DNA from: Asterias rubens
Lineage: Eukaryota > Echinodermata > Asteroidea > Forcipulatida > Asteriidae
DNA: 64,000 nt
Reading direction: 5' to 3'
Assembly: GCF_902459465.1 (NCBI RefSeq)
Contig: NC_047078.1
Span: 9,572,333-9,636,332 of the forward strand
Part shown: in pieces, positions 46,901 to 56,336 of the stretch
Numbering within the stretch: the stretch's first letter is position 1
Layout of the letters: each line of letters opens with the position of its first letter
The notes under the pieces: model-generated
The model's input: only the letters and a program-made list of their open reading frames with translations
Told to the model about the DNA's origin: nothing
Database searches by the model: none
Program-made: the position numbers and the translations under genes

Positions 46901-47586
46901 GACGCAGAAAAGCGATGTTTTCAGCGCAAAGTACGGATTTAAATTGCCCTATTCTAGAAAACTAAAATTATAGTAAGTGTCAAATTCAATCAAGTACTAC
47001 ATCAAAGTGGTCTTAATACATTCATTTTGTTTAATTTTTTTTTATTCTCCTCCATTTTGTTAAAATAATTTTTGGAAGATGAAACATTGACACTGGACGT
47101 GAAAAAGTTCGCCGTTTTTACGCGTGTCACGTGACCCGTTTTGACATCCCTACTACTATTTTCTATATTTTTTTTATTTTTTTATTAAAGAAATATTCAA
47201 CTTTTTTGTCAACTACGAATTATCAGTCACAGGTCATTTACATCATGAGAGTCGAAGTCATTGAGCTGAATTTGCATGAATGTATAATATTCAAAGTCCA
47301 TGTATATTGCAATCATCAGCCACCTCCCCCACCGCCTCTTGGCCACGTCCTGACCCCGCCTACCCCCTTTTTATAAATAACGCACAAGTAAGGGAGCCAT
47401 CACACACAACTTTACAAGCCACGGTTTCCACACAAAATATATATATTCCAAACTTACTTTTTGCCTTTACTTTGTAAGGACATGTCTTGCTTTTCATAAC
47501 TACCGTTCCACTTTCAGAAAAAGGTAAAATTGAGCCACATTGCGGGCAAAATTCTCTCGAAGAAGCAAATGACCCTCTCCGTCCAT
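31999..47586 (-). CDS. POLR1H: RNA polymerase I subunit RPA12 (incomplete model; terminal exons duplicated)
   Basis: RPA12 (ZNRD1) is the TFIIS-like zinc-ribbon subunit of RNA polymerase I, needed for RNA cleavage and termination. The C-terminal ribbon exon at 32938-32829 reads [19 protein letters not shown] and then [17 protein letters not shown]. Its four cysteines and [11 protein letters not shown] match the family signature. It splices in phase to 32023-31999, which ends KHQEIEYS and a stop, close to the human tail. The N-terminal ribbon lies at 47586-47458 with [10 protein letters not shown] and TCPYKV and a GTAAGT donor. That exon is odd: its ATG at 47586 is out of frame with the ribbon, and the expected third zinc cysteine is Ser. 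A linking exon is expected between them and I could not find it. Four decayed copies of the last exon pair, two hAT-like elements and satellites lie in between. Whether a working product is made is uncertain. Confidence 0.75.
33795..34656 (-). pseudogene. POLR1H terminal exon pair, copy B (frameshifted)
   Basis: The ribbon exon copy at 34656-34549 is 108 bases instead of 110. One deletion follows the HTRQ codons and another falls before the second cysteine pair, so the reading frame is lost. The last-exon copy at 33819-33795 is intact. The splice acceptor and donor sites survive. Confidence 0.85.
35506..36366 (-). pseudogene. POLR1H terminal exon pair, copy C (frameshifted)
   Basis: It carries the same two single-base deletions as copy B in the ribbon exon (36366-36259), followed by an intact last-exon copy (35530-35506). 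The repeat unit is nearly identical to copy B at a spacing of 1710 bases, which indicates a recent duplication or conversion. Confidence 0.85.
37218..38184 (-). pseudogene. POLR1H terminal exon pair, copy D (stop codon)
   Basis: The ribbon exon copy (38184-38075) keeps the 110-base length and frame, but a TAA replaces the serine codon between the last two cysteines. The first knuckle also differs (IDVPCAKC instead of IDRACAKC). The last-exon copy is at 37242-37218. Confidence 0.85.
38719..39158 (-). pseudogene. POLR1H terminal exon pair, copy E (frameshifted)
   Basis: The ribbon exon copy (39158-39050) is 109 bases: a one-base deletion after GQT shifts the frame. The linked last-exon copy (38743-38719) has a changed acceptor (ACAAG in place of ACAG with G), which would move the junction by one base. 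The unit is shortened, with only about 950 bases from copy D to E. Confidence 0.8.
39440..41190. repeat. ~213 bp satellite with variable poly-G tract
   Basis: Eight to nine head-to-tail units begin GGCCAGGGGTTTCCTTACGG and contain GTGGCGAACCCTTTGTCA, TTCACAGGTAAAATATAAAA, a G run and AATTTGAAGTGGCGCAATTA. The G run varies from about 6 to 14. Single units also sit in the introns of POLR1H copies A to D (for example 33258 and 34972), which suggests the satellite arose from that intron. The open frames with [13 protein letters not shown] are this unit, not genes. Decayed units continue to about 41420. Confidence 0.85.
42027..42137 (-). other. Unassigned candidate exon
   Basis: A 111-base segment lies between a good acceptor (TTCTCATTACAG on -) and a good donor (CTGGTGAGTG). 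One frame is open and reads [17 protein letters not shown] and on to KGLGSL. The frame also stays open past the donor to 41825 (with LRKCPNC and [10 protein letters not shown]). I do not recognise it. Its length is divisible by three, so it does not have the phase needed for the missing POLR1H linking exon. Confidence 0.3.
42270..42550. repeat. MITE-like element with AAACATGTTTAGCGTC ends
   Basis: AAGAAACATGTTTAGCGTC at 42279 is perfectly inverted at 42521-42541 (GACGCTAAACATGTTTCTT). AGTAAAA tracts on both sides extend the pairing. Confidence 0.6.
42856..43303. mobile_element. Palindromic MITE (GGTGCGTTCG family), enlarged
   Basis: The left end GGGTGCGTTCGATTAGCTTC and the right end GAAGCTAATCAAGTGCACCC are inverted. 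Nested inside are inverted TCCAAGTGGCGTATTTTTT, ACCCACGCTCCACCTGG and AGTGCACCTCGG blocks. It is related to the 162 bp element at 22030 but nearly three times longer. Confidence 0.7.
43398..44489. mobile_element. 1.1 kb hAT-like non-autonomous element
   Basis: The termini CAGGCCTCAAATTTCCCG and CGGGAAATTTGAGGCCTG are perfectly inverted and are flanked by TTATTT on both sides (43392-43397, 44490-44495). Inside are repeated GGCCATGGCCGCCGGTGCCC-like blocks, CATGTACATGTA repeats (43990-44070) and a ~60 bp tandem duplication (44084-44200). There is no transposase. It lies in POLR1H intron 1. Confidence 0.7.
44745..47152 (+). mobile_element. 2.4 kb hAT-like non-autonomous transposon, copy 2 (inverted)
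   Basis: It runs from TAGGGATGTCAGTTGAAATT to ACGGGTTTTGACATCCCTA-type ends (on +, CCCGTTTTGACATCCCTA). It is flanked by CTACTAT on both sides (44738-44744, 47153-47159), or CTACTATT if 8 bp is counted. It is collinear with the inverse of 2768-5159 over its whole length, with only scattered differences and one ~20 bp indel. It sits in POLR1H intron 1. A 92-codon frame at 46629-46351 is present, but it is shorter in the other copy and is probably not a gene. Confidence 0.8.
46217..46363. mobile_element. Complete palindromic MITE nested in hAT-like copy 2
   Basis: The ends are GGCCGAGTTATAGTCGGTCG and, inverted, CGACCGACTATAAACCGGCC. The GC-rich 147 bp hairpin is complete here but lacks one end in the other host copy (3558-3684). 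Confidence 0.7.
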
Positions 47587-47802
47587 GTTTTTGAGAAATT
47601 CTGTTTTAAAGCAGCGTGCGTTTCTGAAAGGGAAGCACATGATTTATCAAACTTGACTTCATCCGTACGTTCAGCGTTGAATTTGGTTTAGGGTATCTGA
47701 CTAGGTAATTAAAAAGGAATCGCGCCCTCTGTCAGCGGATTGTAGAGTCTCCCGCGCAAAGTTAATTAGTTGTATTAATTAATTGATGCACCTGCTGCAT
47801 GA

Positions 47803-48177
47803 TAAGGCAGTGGACACTAGTGGTAATTACTCAAAATAATTATTAGCATAAAACTTTACTTGGTAATGAGTAATGGGGAGAGGTTGATGGTATAAAACAT
47901 TGTGGGAAACGGCTCCCTCTGAAGTGACATAGTTTTCGAGAAAGAAGTACGATTTTGATTTCGAGACCTCAAGTTTAGAATTAATTTTAGGTCTCGAAAT
48001 CAACCATATTAAAGCACACAACTTCATGTGACAAAGAAGTTTTTTCTTTCATTATTATCTCGCAGCTTCGACAACCTATTGAGCTCAAATTTTCACAGGT
48101 TTGTTATTTTATGTATGTTGAGATACACCAAGTGAGAAGACTGGTCTTTGACAATTATTAATAGTGTCCACTGTCTG
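47803..48177. mobile_element. Family 1 MITE
   Basis: It runs from AAGGCAGTGGACACTAGTGG to AATAGTGTCCACTGTC, with the family's GAGACCTCAAG hairpin and TACACCAAGTGAGAAGACTG. It lies just upstream of the POLR1H first exon (on -). Confidence 0.7.
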
Positions 48178-48661
48178 CGGTTACAAAATATACCAAGCGC
48201 AACAGGATAAACAATGAAATTCGACAAACATTATCCCCAATACGAACCACACCACATCACTATCTAAGAGAAAAATCCCTTCCCACCACTTAATAAAGAT
48301 CGCTTTAAATTTGTTTTAAATAATCCCTAGAACTGTACAAAAGTTGTCACTCATAAATATGCCAAAAAACAAAGAAATAATATTATTATATGATTTTGTT
48401 TAACCATGATAATGCTGGAAAAATAGTTTTTGCCCTCCGCTATTTTTATGTGTCCTCAAATGCATTTTGTTATTTTTAACCACAGGGGTAAGTTTACATA
48501 ATTATAAAAAAACAGGAGGGGCGTAAAAGGTTATTATTTTAGTTGCGCCTGCGCCTCTTGAATTTCACAAATTTTTAAAGTTAGATAATAAATATGTTCG
48601 ATGTTAAAAGTACGTCGATGGCATCATGAATGGAAGACCTCTGTGATGGCTTTAATGAGTG

Positions 48662-48780
48662 TTAAAGGTAGTGGACACTGTTGGTAATTACTCAAAATAA
48701 TTAGAAGTAATTTTCGACGAATTGATTTCGAGACCTCAGATTTAGAACTTGAGGTCTCGAAATCAAGCATCTGAAGGCAT
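48662..48780. mobile_element. Family 1 MITE, left half only
   Basis: TTAAAGGTAGTGGACACTGT and the central hairpin (GAGACCTCAGATTTAG) are present, but the right half is missing after AAGCATCTGAAGGC. The stretch 48180-48660 shows no gene. Confidence 0.6.
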
Positions 48781-48817
48781 TTTCAAAAGATGTTTTCAAA
48801 GTATATAATTATATAGC

Positions 48818-48970
48818 CTTGTAGATTTTAGGCCAAATTTGGACTAGTTTAATTCACAAGGCATTTATTACCTTATAGATTTTAGGAAATTTTTGACTAG
48901 TTTCACAAGGCTAACCTTATAGATTTTAGGCCAAATTTTGACTAATTCCACAAGGCTTATTATAGCCTTA
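48818..48970. repeat. ~55 bp tandem repeat, three units
   Basis: CCTTATAGATTTTAGGCCAA followed by TTTTGACTAGTTTCACAAGG occurs three times with small changes. Confidence 0.7.
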
Positions 48971-49289
48971 TGAATATAATAAGAAAATAAAAACTCGAAT
49001 AATTTGTTTTGCTACGGTAGGGCCAAAATACGAAAAAAAAGGCAGAATCGGTTAAATTGGGTATTTTTAATAACCATTTGGATTTTGTTTACAAAGAATT
49101 TAATCGGATTGATAAAGAAGCGGAAACTGTGAAGTTAAAATCCCCAGAACGAATACCCCCCGTTAATGAATGGAACAGGCAAGTCTTTGCCAGAGGTCGG
49201 CGAGGGATTGGAATCCGGATGGGCTGGGCTTCTGACATCACAAGCTGGACTTTGGCTTATCCGTTGTGCGTGGGTTTTGTGATCTGCTT

Positions 49290-49620
49290 GGCCCAATTTC
49301 ACAGAGCTGCTTATAAGCACAAAAATTTGCTTAGCGCGAAAAAAAGTAGCTAAGCACAACACAATTAGGCTTATCAGAATAGGGTTACCAGCCAAACTAG
49401 CTGTCACAGGAACAATTTTATTTGTGACTGGTATAATCTGCTCAATATTGCTAAGTTAAGCAATGTTTCTAAAGCAGCTCTATGTAACTTCATAGATCTG
49501 CTTAAGCCAAGCACACGAAAATTAAGGTTTTAAGAATAGGGTTACCAGCCAAACCTGCATGTCACAAAATTGTGACTTGTATCCTGCTAAGCAATTATTG
49601 GGTCATGGGCCAAGTTTTAA
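49290..49620. mobile_element. Two adjoining family 4 MITEs
   Basis: GGCCCAATTTCACAGAGCTG starts the first, which ends near AAGCAGCTCTATG (49490). A second, decayed copy (AACTTCATAGATCTGCTTAA) follows at once and ends GGGTCATGGGCC. The 98-codon frame at 49057 runs into the first element and is not recognised. Confidence 0.55.
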
Positions 49621-49627
49621 GTTCTAC

Positions 49628-50007
49628 TTAATGACACTGGAGACTATTTGTAATTGTCAAAGACTAGCCTTCACAGTGGGTGTATCTCAACATAATGCAT
49701 ATAATAACAAACCTGTGAAAATTTGAGCTCAATCGGTCATCGAAGTTGCGAGATAATAATGAAAGAAAAAATACCCTTGTCACACGAAGTTGTGTGCTTT
49801 CAGCAGATGCTTGATTTCGAGACCTCAAATTCTATATCTGAGGTCTGGAAAATATTACTTCTTTCTCGAAAACTATAAACTTCAGAGGGTGTCGTTTCTC
49901 ACAATGTTTTATACCATCAACCTCTCCCCATTACTCGTTACCAGGTAAGGTTTTATGCTAATAACTTTTTTTTATTACTAATTACCAATAGTGTCCACTG
50001 CCTTTAA
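49628..50007. mobile_element. Family 1 TTAA MITE
   Basis: TTAA is present at both ends, with ACACTGGAGACTATTTG on the left and CCAATAGTGTCCACTGCCTT on the right. The MITE abuts a SINE at 50008 and may have cut it. Confidence 0.7.
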
Positions 50008-50300
50008 GTCAATGAGTGTAGATTCGAATCCCGGTTATGACACTTGTGTCTATGCACAAGATACTTTACTATAGTTGCTTCTCTTCACCAATGAGTATCA
50101 TTGGTACCTGTGAGGGTGGGGGTGATATTGTGTATGAAAAAGCCTTCGGAGCGCCACTGCAGCTCGGTGCTGTATACTCCCAAGGGAGCCGAGAAAGATT
50201 AAAAAGGAACGTTATTGGCCCAATGACGAGGGTACTTAATGCAAAGCGCATGGAGACGTTATTGTGGAATGCGCTATAATATAAACTGGTTATAATTAAC
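50008..50300 (+). mobile_element. tRNA-derived SINE, 5'-truncated
   Basis: It reads B-box GATTCGAATCCCGG, then GACACTTGTGTC, GATACTTTACTATAGTTGCT, GGTACCTGTGAGGG, CTGTATACTCCCAAGGGAGC and a tail ending GCGCTATAATATAA. The same order is seen at 61577-62470, outside the insertion there. The tRNA A-box half is missing. Confidence 0.65.
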
Positions 50301-50588
50301 GTACATGGTTTTATGGCACTCGGCAGGTTTAAGTTAGTCCCATAACAATATCAATAGACATAATTCGAGAGAGCTAAAATGGCTATTAGACAAAACTAAA
50401 CAGAAACTGCATCTTTAATTGGCACAAGTTAATTGCCCATAAACATGTTGTGCATCGCTTGTACGTGCACCCCCCCCCCCCCAAGAAAAGGTCTTACCCT
50501 AATTTTGTCAATGGAAATACTTCCCGAGGGATACATAGTCTGGGACAAACGACATCGTTATTTCGATTGTAGCAATCAAAGCAAATAA

Positions 50589-51209
50589 GGGCCCAATTTC
50601 ATAGAGCTGCTTGAAGGGTCTATGTACTTTTTCCTAACAAAAAACACAATGTCCACAGATTTACATTAAACTTACACAGTTTGAAGATTATGATAGATGA
50701 AAGCTTCCCTTGCTTCGGAAATTTTACTTACTGAGGTGCTGTAGTTTTTGAGAAATGAGTAAAAGTAATAATTTTCGTCTTAGTTTTAGCATGTAAAAAC
50801 GTATCAACCAGTTCTGCTATGGTTTTGGTATAATATCATAACTGGTTAAGGGGATTTTACATGCTAAAATCATTTTGGTCTCATGAAACGAAAATGATTG
50901 TGTGACTTGTTTTACTCATTTCTCAAAAACTACACCTTACATAGTAATATTTGAAGAGAAGCTTTCCACTATCATTATCTTCAAACCCTGTAAGTTTAAT
51001 GTAAATCTGTGGAATTTTTTTAAAAAGTACCCAAATCCTTTAAGCACAAAAAGTAACTCAGCACAACAGCATTGTGCTAAACCAGAAAAAGATTACCAGC
51101 CAAAATACCATGTCACGTGTACAATTTAAGACTTGCCACCTGCTCATTTCTGCTAAGCAGAAACGTGTTAAGCAATATTGCCTTACCCCAAGCAGCTCTA
51201 TATGGGCCC
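50589..51209. mobile_element. Family 4 MITE carrying a family 7 MITE
   Basis: The outer ends are GGGCCCAATTTCATAGAGCT and AGCAGCTCTATATGGGCCC. At 50611-51043 it is broken by a second element with inverted ends, TTGAAGGGTCTATGTACTTT and AAAGTACCCAAATCCTTTAA. That element's inner arms include CACAGATTTACATTAAACTT and its inverse. Confidence 0.7.
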
Positions 51210-51460
51210 GGAAAGCAAAAAAAAAAAAAAGTCTGAGATCACATGATACGTTTTGAGATGTCTTCACTTTATTAAATGAAATTCGTACAGGCGTTTTGAA
51301 AAGTGTGTTTGAAATCATCATCAGAAAAAAGGAAACAGTGTTTGGAATTTTAATATATTTCTGTAAGCACAAGTTGTGTGCCCACTTTTTTTTTGTACAT
51401 GTACAACTTTCAACATGTTCAGTTTTGTTTGTGTGTTTCAATGCTATACAAACCATGTAA

Positions 51461-51695
51461 GCAGGTCCAAATTTCATAGAGCTGCTAAGCACACAAATTT
51501 GCTTAGCATGAATTTTTTTTCCCTCGATAAAAACAGAATTACCAACCAATTACTTTCCACATGATATGCAGGATAAGAAAACAGCAGATGAATACCAGTA
51601 GCAAGCAATGAGCATTTTGGTTGATAATTCTGTTTTTATCAAGGAAGAAATTTCATGCTAAGCAATTTTTTGTGCTTAGCAGCTCTATGAAGTGT
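51461..51695. mobile_element. Family 4 MITE
   Basis: GTCCAAATTTCATAGAGCTG and CAGCTCTATGAAGTGTC are inverted. The inner arms CTCGATAAAAACAGAATTAC and its inverse form a long hairpin. Confidence 0.65.
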
Positions 51696-51759
51696 CAAAA
51701 AGATAAACGTGTTTATAAGTTAAACATATTTAAAAAGTGGGCACAACATTAAATTGTGT

Positions 51760-52473
51760 TTAGGCACTGGACGCTATTGGTTCACACTCAACATATTTGT
51801 TTTGCATACAACATACTTACGAGCAATGGAGAGCTGTAAACGGCTCTCTGTGAAGTATTGTAGTTTTTGTGAAAGAGGTTATAATTATTCTAAGACCTCG
51901 GCTGACTAATTTTATTAGGCAGATAAAAGCACACAAGTTTGTGGAACAAATATGGGTTTTTTCTCTTCCATTTTTCCCTTGCAACAGCAATGACCAATTG
52001 AGTCCAAATTTACACAGATTTGTTATTTTATGCATATGTTGGGATACACCAATAGTGAGAATACAGGTCTTTGACAGTTACCAAAGGTGTCCAGTGCATT
52101 TAAAGACACTGGACACTATTGGTAATTGTCAAAGACCACCTTCTCACTTGGTGTATCTCAACATATGCAAACCTTTGAAAATTTGAGCTCAATTGGTCGT
52201 CGAAGTTGCGAGATAATAACGAAAGAAAAAACACCCTTGCCACACGAAGATGTGTGCCTTTAGATGTTTGATTTCGAGACCTCAAATTCTAAATCTGAGG
52301 TCTCGAAAACAAATTCGTGGAAAATTACTTCTTTCTCAAAAACCATGTTACTTCAGAGGGAGCCTTTTCTCAAAATGTTTTATACCATCAAACTCTCCCT
52401 ATTACTCGTTACCAAGAAAGGTTTATTCTAATAATTATTTTGAGTAATTACCAATAGTGTCCACTGCATTTAA
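51760..52473. mobile_element. Two back-to-back family 1 MITEs
   Basis: The first (51760-52103) ends AGGTGTCCAGTGCATTTAA and the second (52100-52473) begins TTAAAGACACTGGACACTAT, so they share one TTAA. The second is complete, ending ATAGTGTCCACTGCATTTAA. Confidence 0.7.
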
Positions 52474-52839
52474 GCTCATAACAGATTTTTTGTGCAGTGC
52501 AGTTTCCATTCTCTTCACACGGCAGGAAACGATCGTCCACTTAAATAAATACATTTTAAAGTGTAAAATGACAGCATTGAGATCACAATTATAAGCCTTT
52601 TCAGGTATTACGGACACTTTATGAATGCACTGTTTTGGTGGTGGTGGTTGCAATTTTACCCAAACACCCCAAAAAGTGTCATATTTTATGAGTGTGTCCA
52701 CGACGATATTTCAAAATTACTTATGAGTTACGTACTTCGTACTTCACTAAAGTTAAATAGAAGTTTGTACAGGCATTTCGAATAGTGTGTTGCCCATCTT
52801 AAGAAAGGAAAAACAGGAAACGGTCGTCACTTAACTATG

Positions 52840-53559
52840 TCAGTTTTCAAGTTCAAAGTGACTGCACTCACTATCGTAGACGACATCACTTTCAGCCTCA
52901 AGGATCGTGGCGTCGTTGAGTTGACAGACCTTTAGAGGACCTTTCTGCCAAAGACTGAAGGAGTGGCATTCGGGCTCCGCCCAGCACGCATTCCCACACT
53001 CGATGACTCCGCTCACCGTAACGTTCTTGATATTGTGGCCGGACAGACACTGCCGTTGAACGCGCCCGTCTTCACCCATCGTGAGAGAGTAGACGTGAAC
53101 TTGACGGGACATCTCACAAATGACTTTCTTTTCCAACGTGCAGAAATGGGTGTCTTGCCATTTGCCGTCATTTCCTTTAGACATCATTACGCAATCACTG
53201 CTATTGGTATGATTATGTATAAATAATTCAAAGGATGGTGGTTGTTTCTGATCGAGGCATGTTACAACTCCTCTACGGTTCCGTCTGCATCCGAGCCACA
53301 CCCCACATACACCCGACGAGCACTCCTTCTGCATCTGGTGTATAAACTCGTTTTCCTCCAAACTGTTCGGAACGGCTATACTGCTTCCTGGTCGTCCACA
53401 AGCTCTTGAAGCTTGATCCCAGTCGAAATTCCGAGAGAGCTTGATGTAACATGAGTCACGCCAGCTCTTCCATCCGAGTGGGCAGTTGGCATTGATGCTA
53501 TGAATGACGCACCAACAAGCCAATACCCACCGAATCCCTGGCAGAGACACTCGGGGCAT
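52840..53559 (-). CDS. Secreted C-type lectin with PAN/apple domain
   Basis: This is a single-exon frame of 239 residues. The chosen start (ATG at 53559) opens a signal peptide, MPRVSLPGIRWVLACWCVIH then SINA, with likely cleavage at about 24. The longer frame to 53856 adds 99 residues of repeat-like sequence and is not favoured. A long-form C-type lectin domain spans about 26-150: CPLGW (26-30), SCY (36-38), C54, VWLGC (87-91), DC (122-123), KWQD (133-136), C140 and C148. Classical EPN/QPD sugar-binding triplets are not evident, so calcium-dependent sugar binding is doubtful. A PAN/apple-like module follows (about 171-232) with six cysteines, including ECGNACWAEPEC and CQLND. There are three N-glycosylation sequons (116, 119, 179). 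Such secreted proteins are common in echinoderm immunity and adhesion; the role here is inferred only from the domains. Confidence 0.82.
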   Translation of the reverse strand: MPRVSLPGIRWVLACWCVIHSINANCPLGWKSWRDSCYIKLSRNFDWDQASRACGRPGSSIAVPNSLEENEFIHQMQKECSSGVCGVWLGCRRNRRGVVTCLDQKQPPSFELFIHNHTNSSDCVMMSKGNDGKWQDTHFCTLEKKVICEMSRQVHVYSLTMGEDGRVQRQCLSGHNIKNVTVSGVIECGNACWAEPECHSFSLWQKGPLKVCQLNDATILEAESDVVYDSECSHFELEN

Positions 53560-53734
53560 GACGAACAAATTTATCCAGCAGTGTTTTGAACTAGAGTTTG
53601 CAGTGGAATAACTGTAAATACTTTCTGCTTTACGTTTCGAACTTTTTTGAAAGAGTTTGCAGTATGAGAAGGTTGTAAATGTTTTCTGTTGTACGTTGAC
53701 GCGACTGTGAGATATTCGTCTTCTTCCTATACAC

Positions 53735-54480
53735 CAGTCCTCATGTGAGTAGGGCCTAATATTGTTCTGTGAAGTGCTAAAGTGAGCATGGAGAACGCCA
53801 GCAAAAAGCTCACAAAAAATAGGTGTATGGCCGGTTGCAAGTTGAGACCAATCCAAGACTCAAAAATATTTGAAGCAATATACACTAATGATCGAAGGAC
53901 GGTTCGACTTCTTCGTCTTCCTATACACGGACAGTCCTCACATGTGAGTAATCGTACTGTGAAGTGCAGAAGTGAGCAGGCCGCGGGAACACAGCAGCAA
54001 AAAACTCACAAAAATGGGTGTATATTATACAGATGCAGATAAACAGCTAGTTGCAAAAGTTGAGACCAACGCAAGACTCAATAATATTTGAAGCAATAAT
54101 ACACTAATGAAGGATGGTACTTCTTCTTCTTCGTCTTCCTATACACATTCAGTCCTCACATGTGATACAAATCGTACTACGAAGTGCAGAAGTGAGCAGG
54201 CGGGGGGACACAACAGCGAATGCCTCACAAAAATGGGTGTATTACAGATGCAGAGAAACGGTTAGTGCAAGTTGAGACCAAATGCAAGACTCAATAATGT
54301 TTGAAGCAAAACAGTCCTCACATGATTGTGAGTAAACGGTCTGTGAAGTGCAGAAGTGAGCAGGGGGAACACAGTAGCAAAAACAAATTCACACAAAATG
54401 AGTGCATATACAGATGCAGATGTCTAGTGCAAGTTGAGACCAAATGCAAGACCCGATAACGTTCTAAGCAAAATACACTA
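53735..54480. repeat. Tandem repeat upstream of the lectin gene, four diverged units
   Basis: Each ~200 bp unit contains CAGTCCTCACATG, TGTGAAGTGCAGAAGTGAGC, AACACAGCAGCAAAAA, CAAAAATGGGTGTAT and GCAAGACTCAATAAT. The repeats occupy the 5' side of the lectin gene. From 54490 to 55309 I see no gene, only AT-rich sequence with repeated GCGAATG motifs. Confidence 0.7.
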
Positions 54481-55309
54481 ATGATTGAAGGACGGTCGTG
54501 TTGCTACTTTTATCGGCATCATAATTTTCCTAGTTGGCCTAACGGTTACCATGGGAACTAATCCCAAACAAACAAGGGATTAATCGATCGTGGATCATCA
54601 CTCCTTTCTTCTTCTGCGAATTTGCCGACTGATGTACTTGTCATATACAGCTGGCATGGAAACTGGAAAGCAATAATTGACTGCCATAACGGTGGATTGA
54701 CATCAGCAAAACTCTGTCATGCGCACTGCTGACAAATTTATTACCTTGGCCCACTTTTATGATGCTGTTAATGCTACTCTCACACTAGGGAAATTATGCT
54801 AGCGAATGGGCTTACGAATGGAATTATTTGACAATCGCTCAAACTTCGCAACATTCGCCGTGTTTCGTAAGCGTTGGTGACAATTTCGGAACGTTCACTA
54901 GTCATTCTCCACCTCTTTTCGAAGATCACTCAATCAAAATGTGGCGAATATTCTTGCGATTATGATTAAATTCTTGCGAATAAAAATGTTAACATTCGCG
55001 GTGAATTCGCCAAACAATTGCGATTGGATGGTGAATATCACAGAAAAATGCAAATGCTTGGATGTTATATGAATATTCATTTTCATTTTGGTCACCCTGC
55101 GGTCGTCCCTCGACCTCTCCTTAACACTATATGACGAATGCTTACCAGCGCTTGACCATGCTAGCCAATGCCTTAGTAATGTTACGAATGTCTTACCATC
55201 GTTGCCAATGTCTTGCCATATATTTAAATAAAATGGGGATGTTTTAATGGTTTATGGTAAAAGGAGAAATACGCTTTTTACGAGAAGTTTGTATGTGGTT
55301 GTTCCGTCC

Positions 55310-55641
55310 TTAAAGGCAGTGGACACTATTGGTAATTACTCAAAATAATTATTAGCTGAAAACCTTACTTGGTAATGAGTAATGGGGAGAGTTTGACGGT
55401 ATAAAACATTGTGAGAAACGGCTCCCTCTGAAGTGACTTAGTTTTCGAGAAAGAAGTAATTTTCCGCAAATTTGATTTCGAGACCTCAGATTTAGAAATT
55501 GGGGTCTTTATTATCTCACAACTTCGACGACCAATATTGAGCTCAAATTTTCACAGGTTTGTTATTTTATGCATATGTTGAAATACACCAAGTGAGAAGA
55601 CTGGTATTTGACAGTATTACTAATAGTGTCCAGTGTCTTTA
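55310..55641. mobile_element. Family 1 TTAA MITE, internally deleted
   Basis: TTAAAGGCAGTGGACACTAT and AATAGTGTCCAGTGTCTTTA mark the ends. Part of the middle after the central hairpin is missing. Confidence 0.7.
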
Positions 55642-55980
55642 GAGGTAGCCAGTCTGAAAAAAATGCTATCGACCTAATAAAAACACTTTTTTTTTTTTTT
55701 TTTTATCCTCACCTTTTCAACTACTGTTTTATTAATATTTACCAGTTAACCTCATATGAGCTATACTGGATGTAGCGTAGTTCCCAAGTATTTCCATTTT
55801 TGTTTATACCGCGTCCTAATACCCGACCAAGAAAAACAAATCATTGATTCTGTCTGATTGAAATTGGACAGGGGGAATGATGGAGTGACAACTGACAAGG
55901 CCACTGCTAGAAAACAAAGGGAAATATTTGCATCCGCATGTCTGTTGGTGTGGACGGTGTTATCTGCACCAGTCAAGTTA

Positions 55981-56336
55981 TTAAAGGCAGTGGACACTAT
56001 TGGTAATTACTCAAAATAATTATTAGCATAAAACCTTACTTGGTAATGAGTAATGGGGAGAGGTTGATAGATTAAAACATTGTGAGAAACGGTAAAAGTA
56101 ATTTTCCACGAATTTGATTTCGAGACCTCAAGTTTAAAATTTGAGGCCTCGAAATCAAGCATCTGAAAGCACACAACTTTGTGTGATCAGGGTGATTTTT
56201 CTTTCATTATTATCTCACAATTTCGATGACCGATCGCGCTCAAATTTTCACAGGTTTGTGATTATATGCATATGTTGAGATACACCAAGTGAGAAGACTG
56301 GTCTTCGACAATTACCAATAGTGTCTTCTGTCTATA
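55981..56336. mobile_element. Family 1 TTAA MITE
   Basis: It begins TTAAAGGCAGTGGACACTAT and ends CCAATAGTGTCTTCTGTCTA. The next element starts directly after it. Confidence 0.7.

Noticed and set aside
49057..49353. 98-codon frame
   Set aside because: The last third is family 4 MITE sequence, and no domain or splice context supports the rest.
52840..53856. 338-residue version of the lectin
   Set aside because: The extra 99 residues come from the upstream tandem-repeat region, and a clear signal peptide starts at the internal Met.
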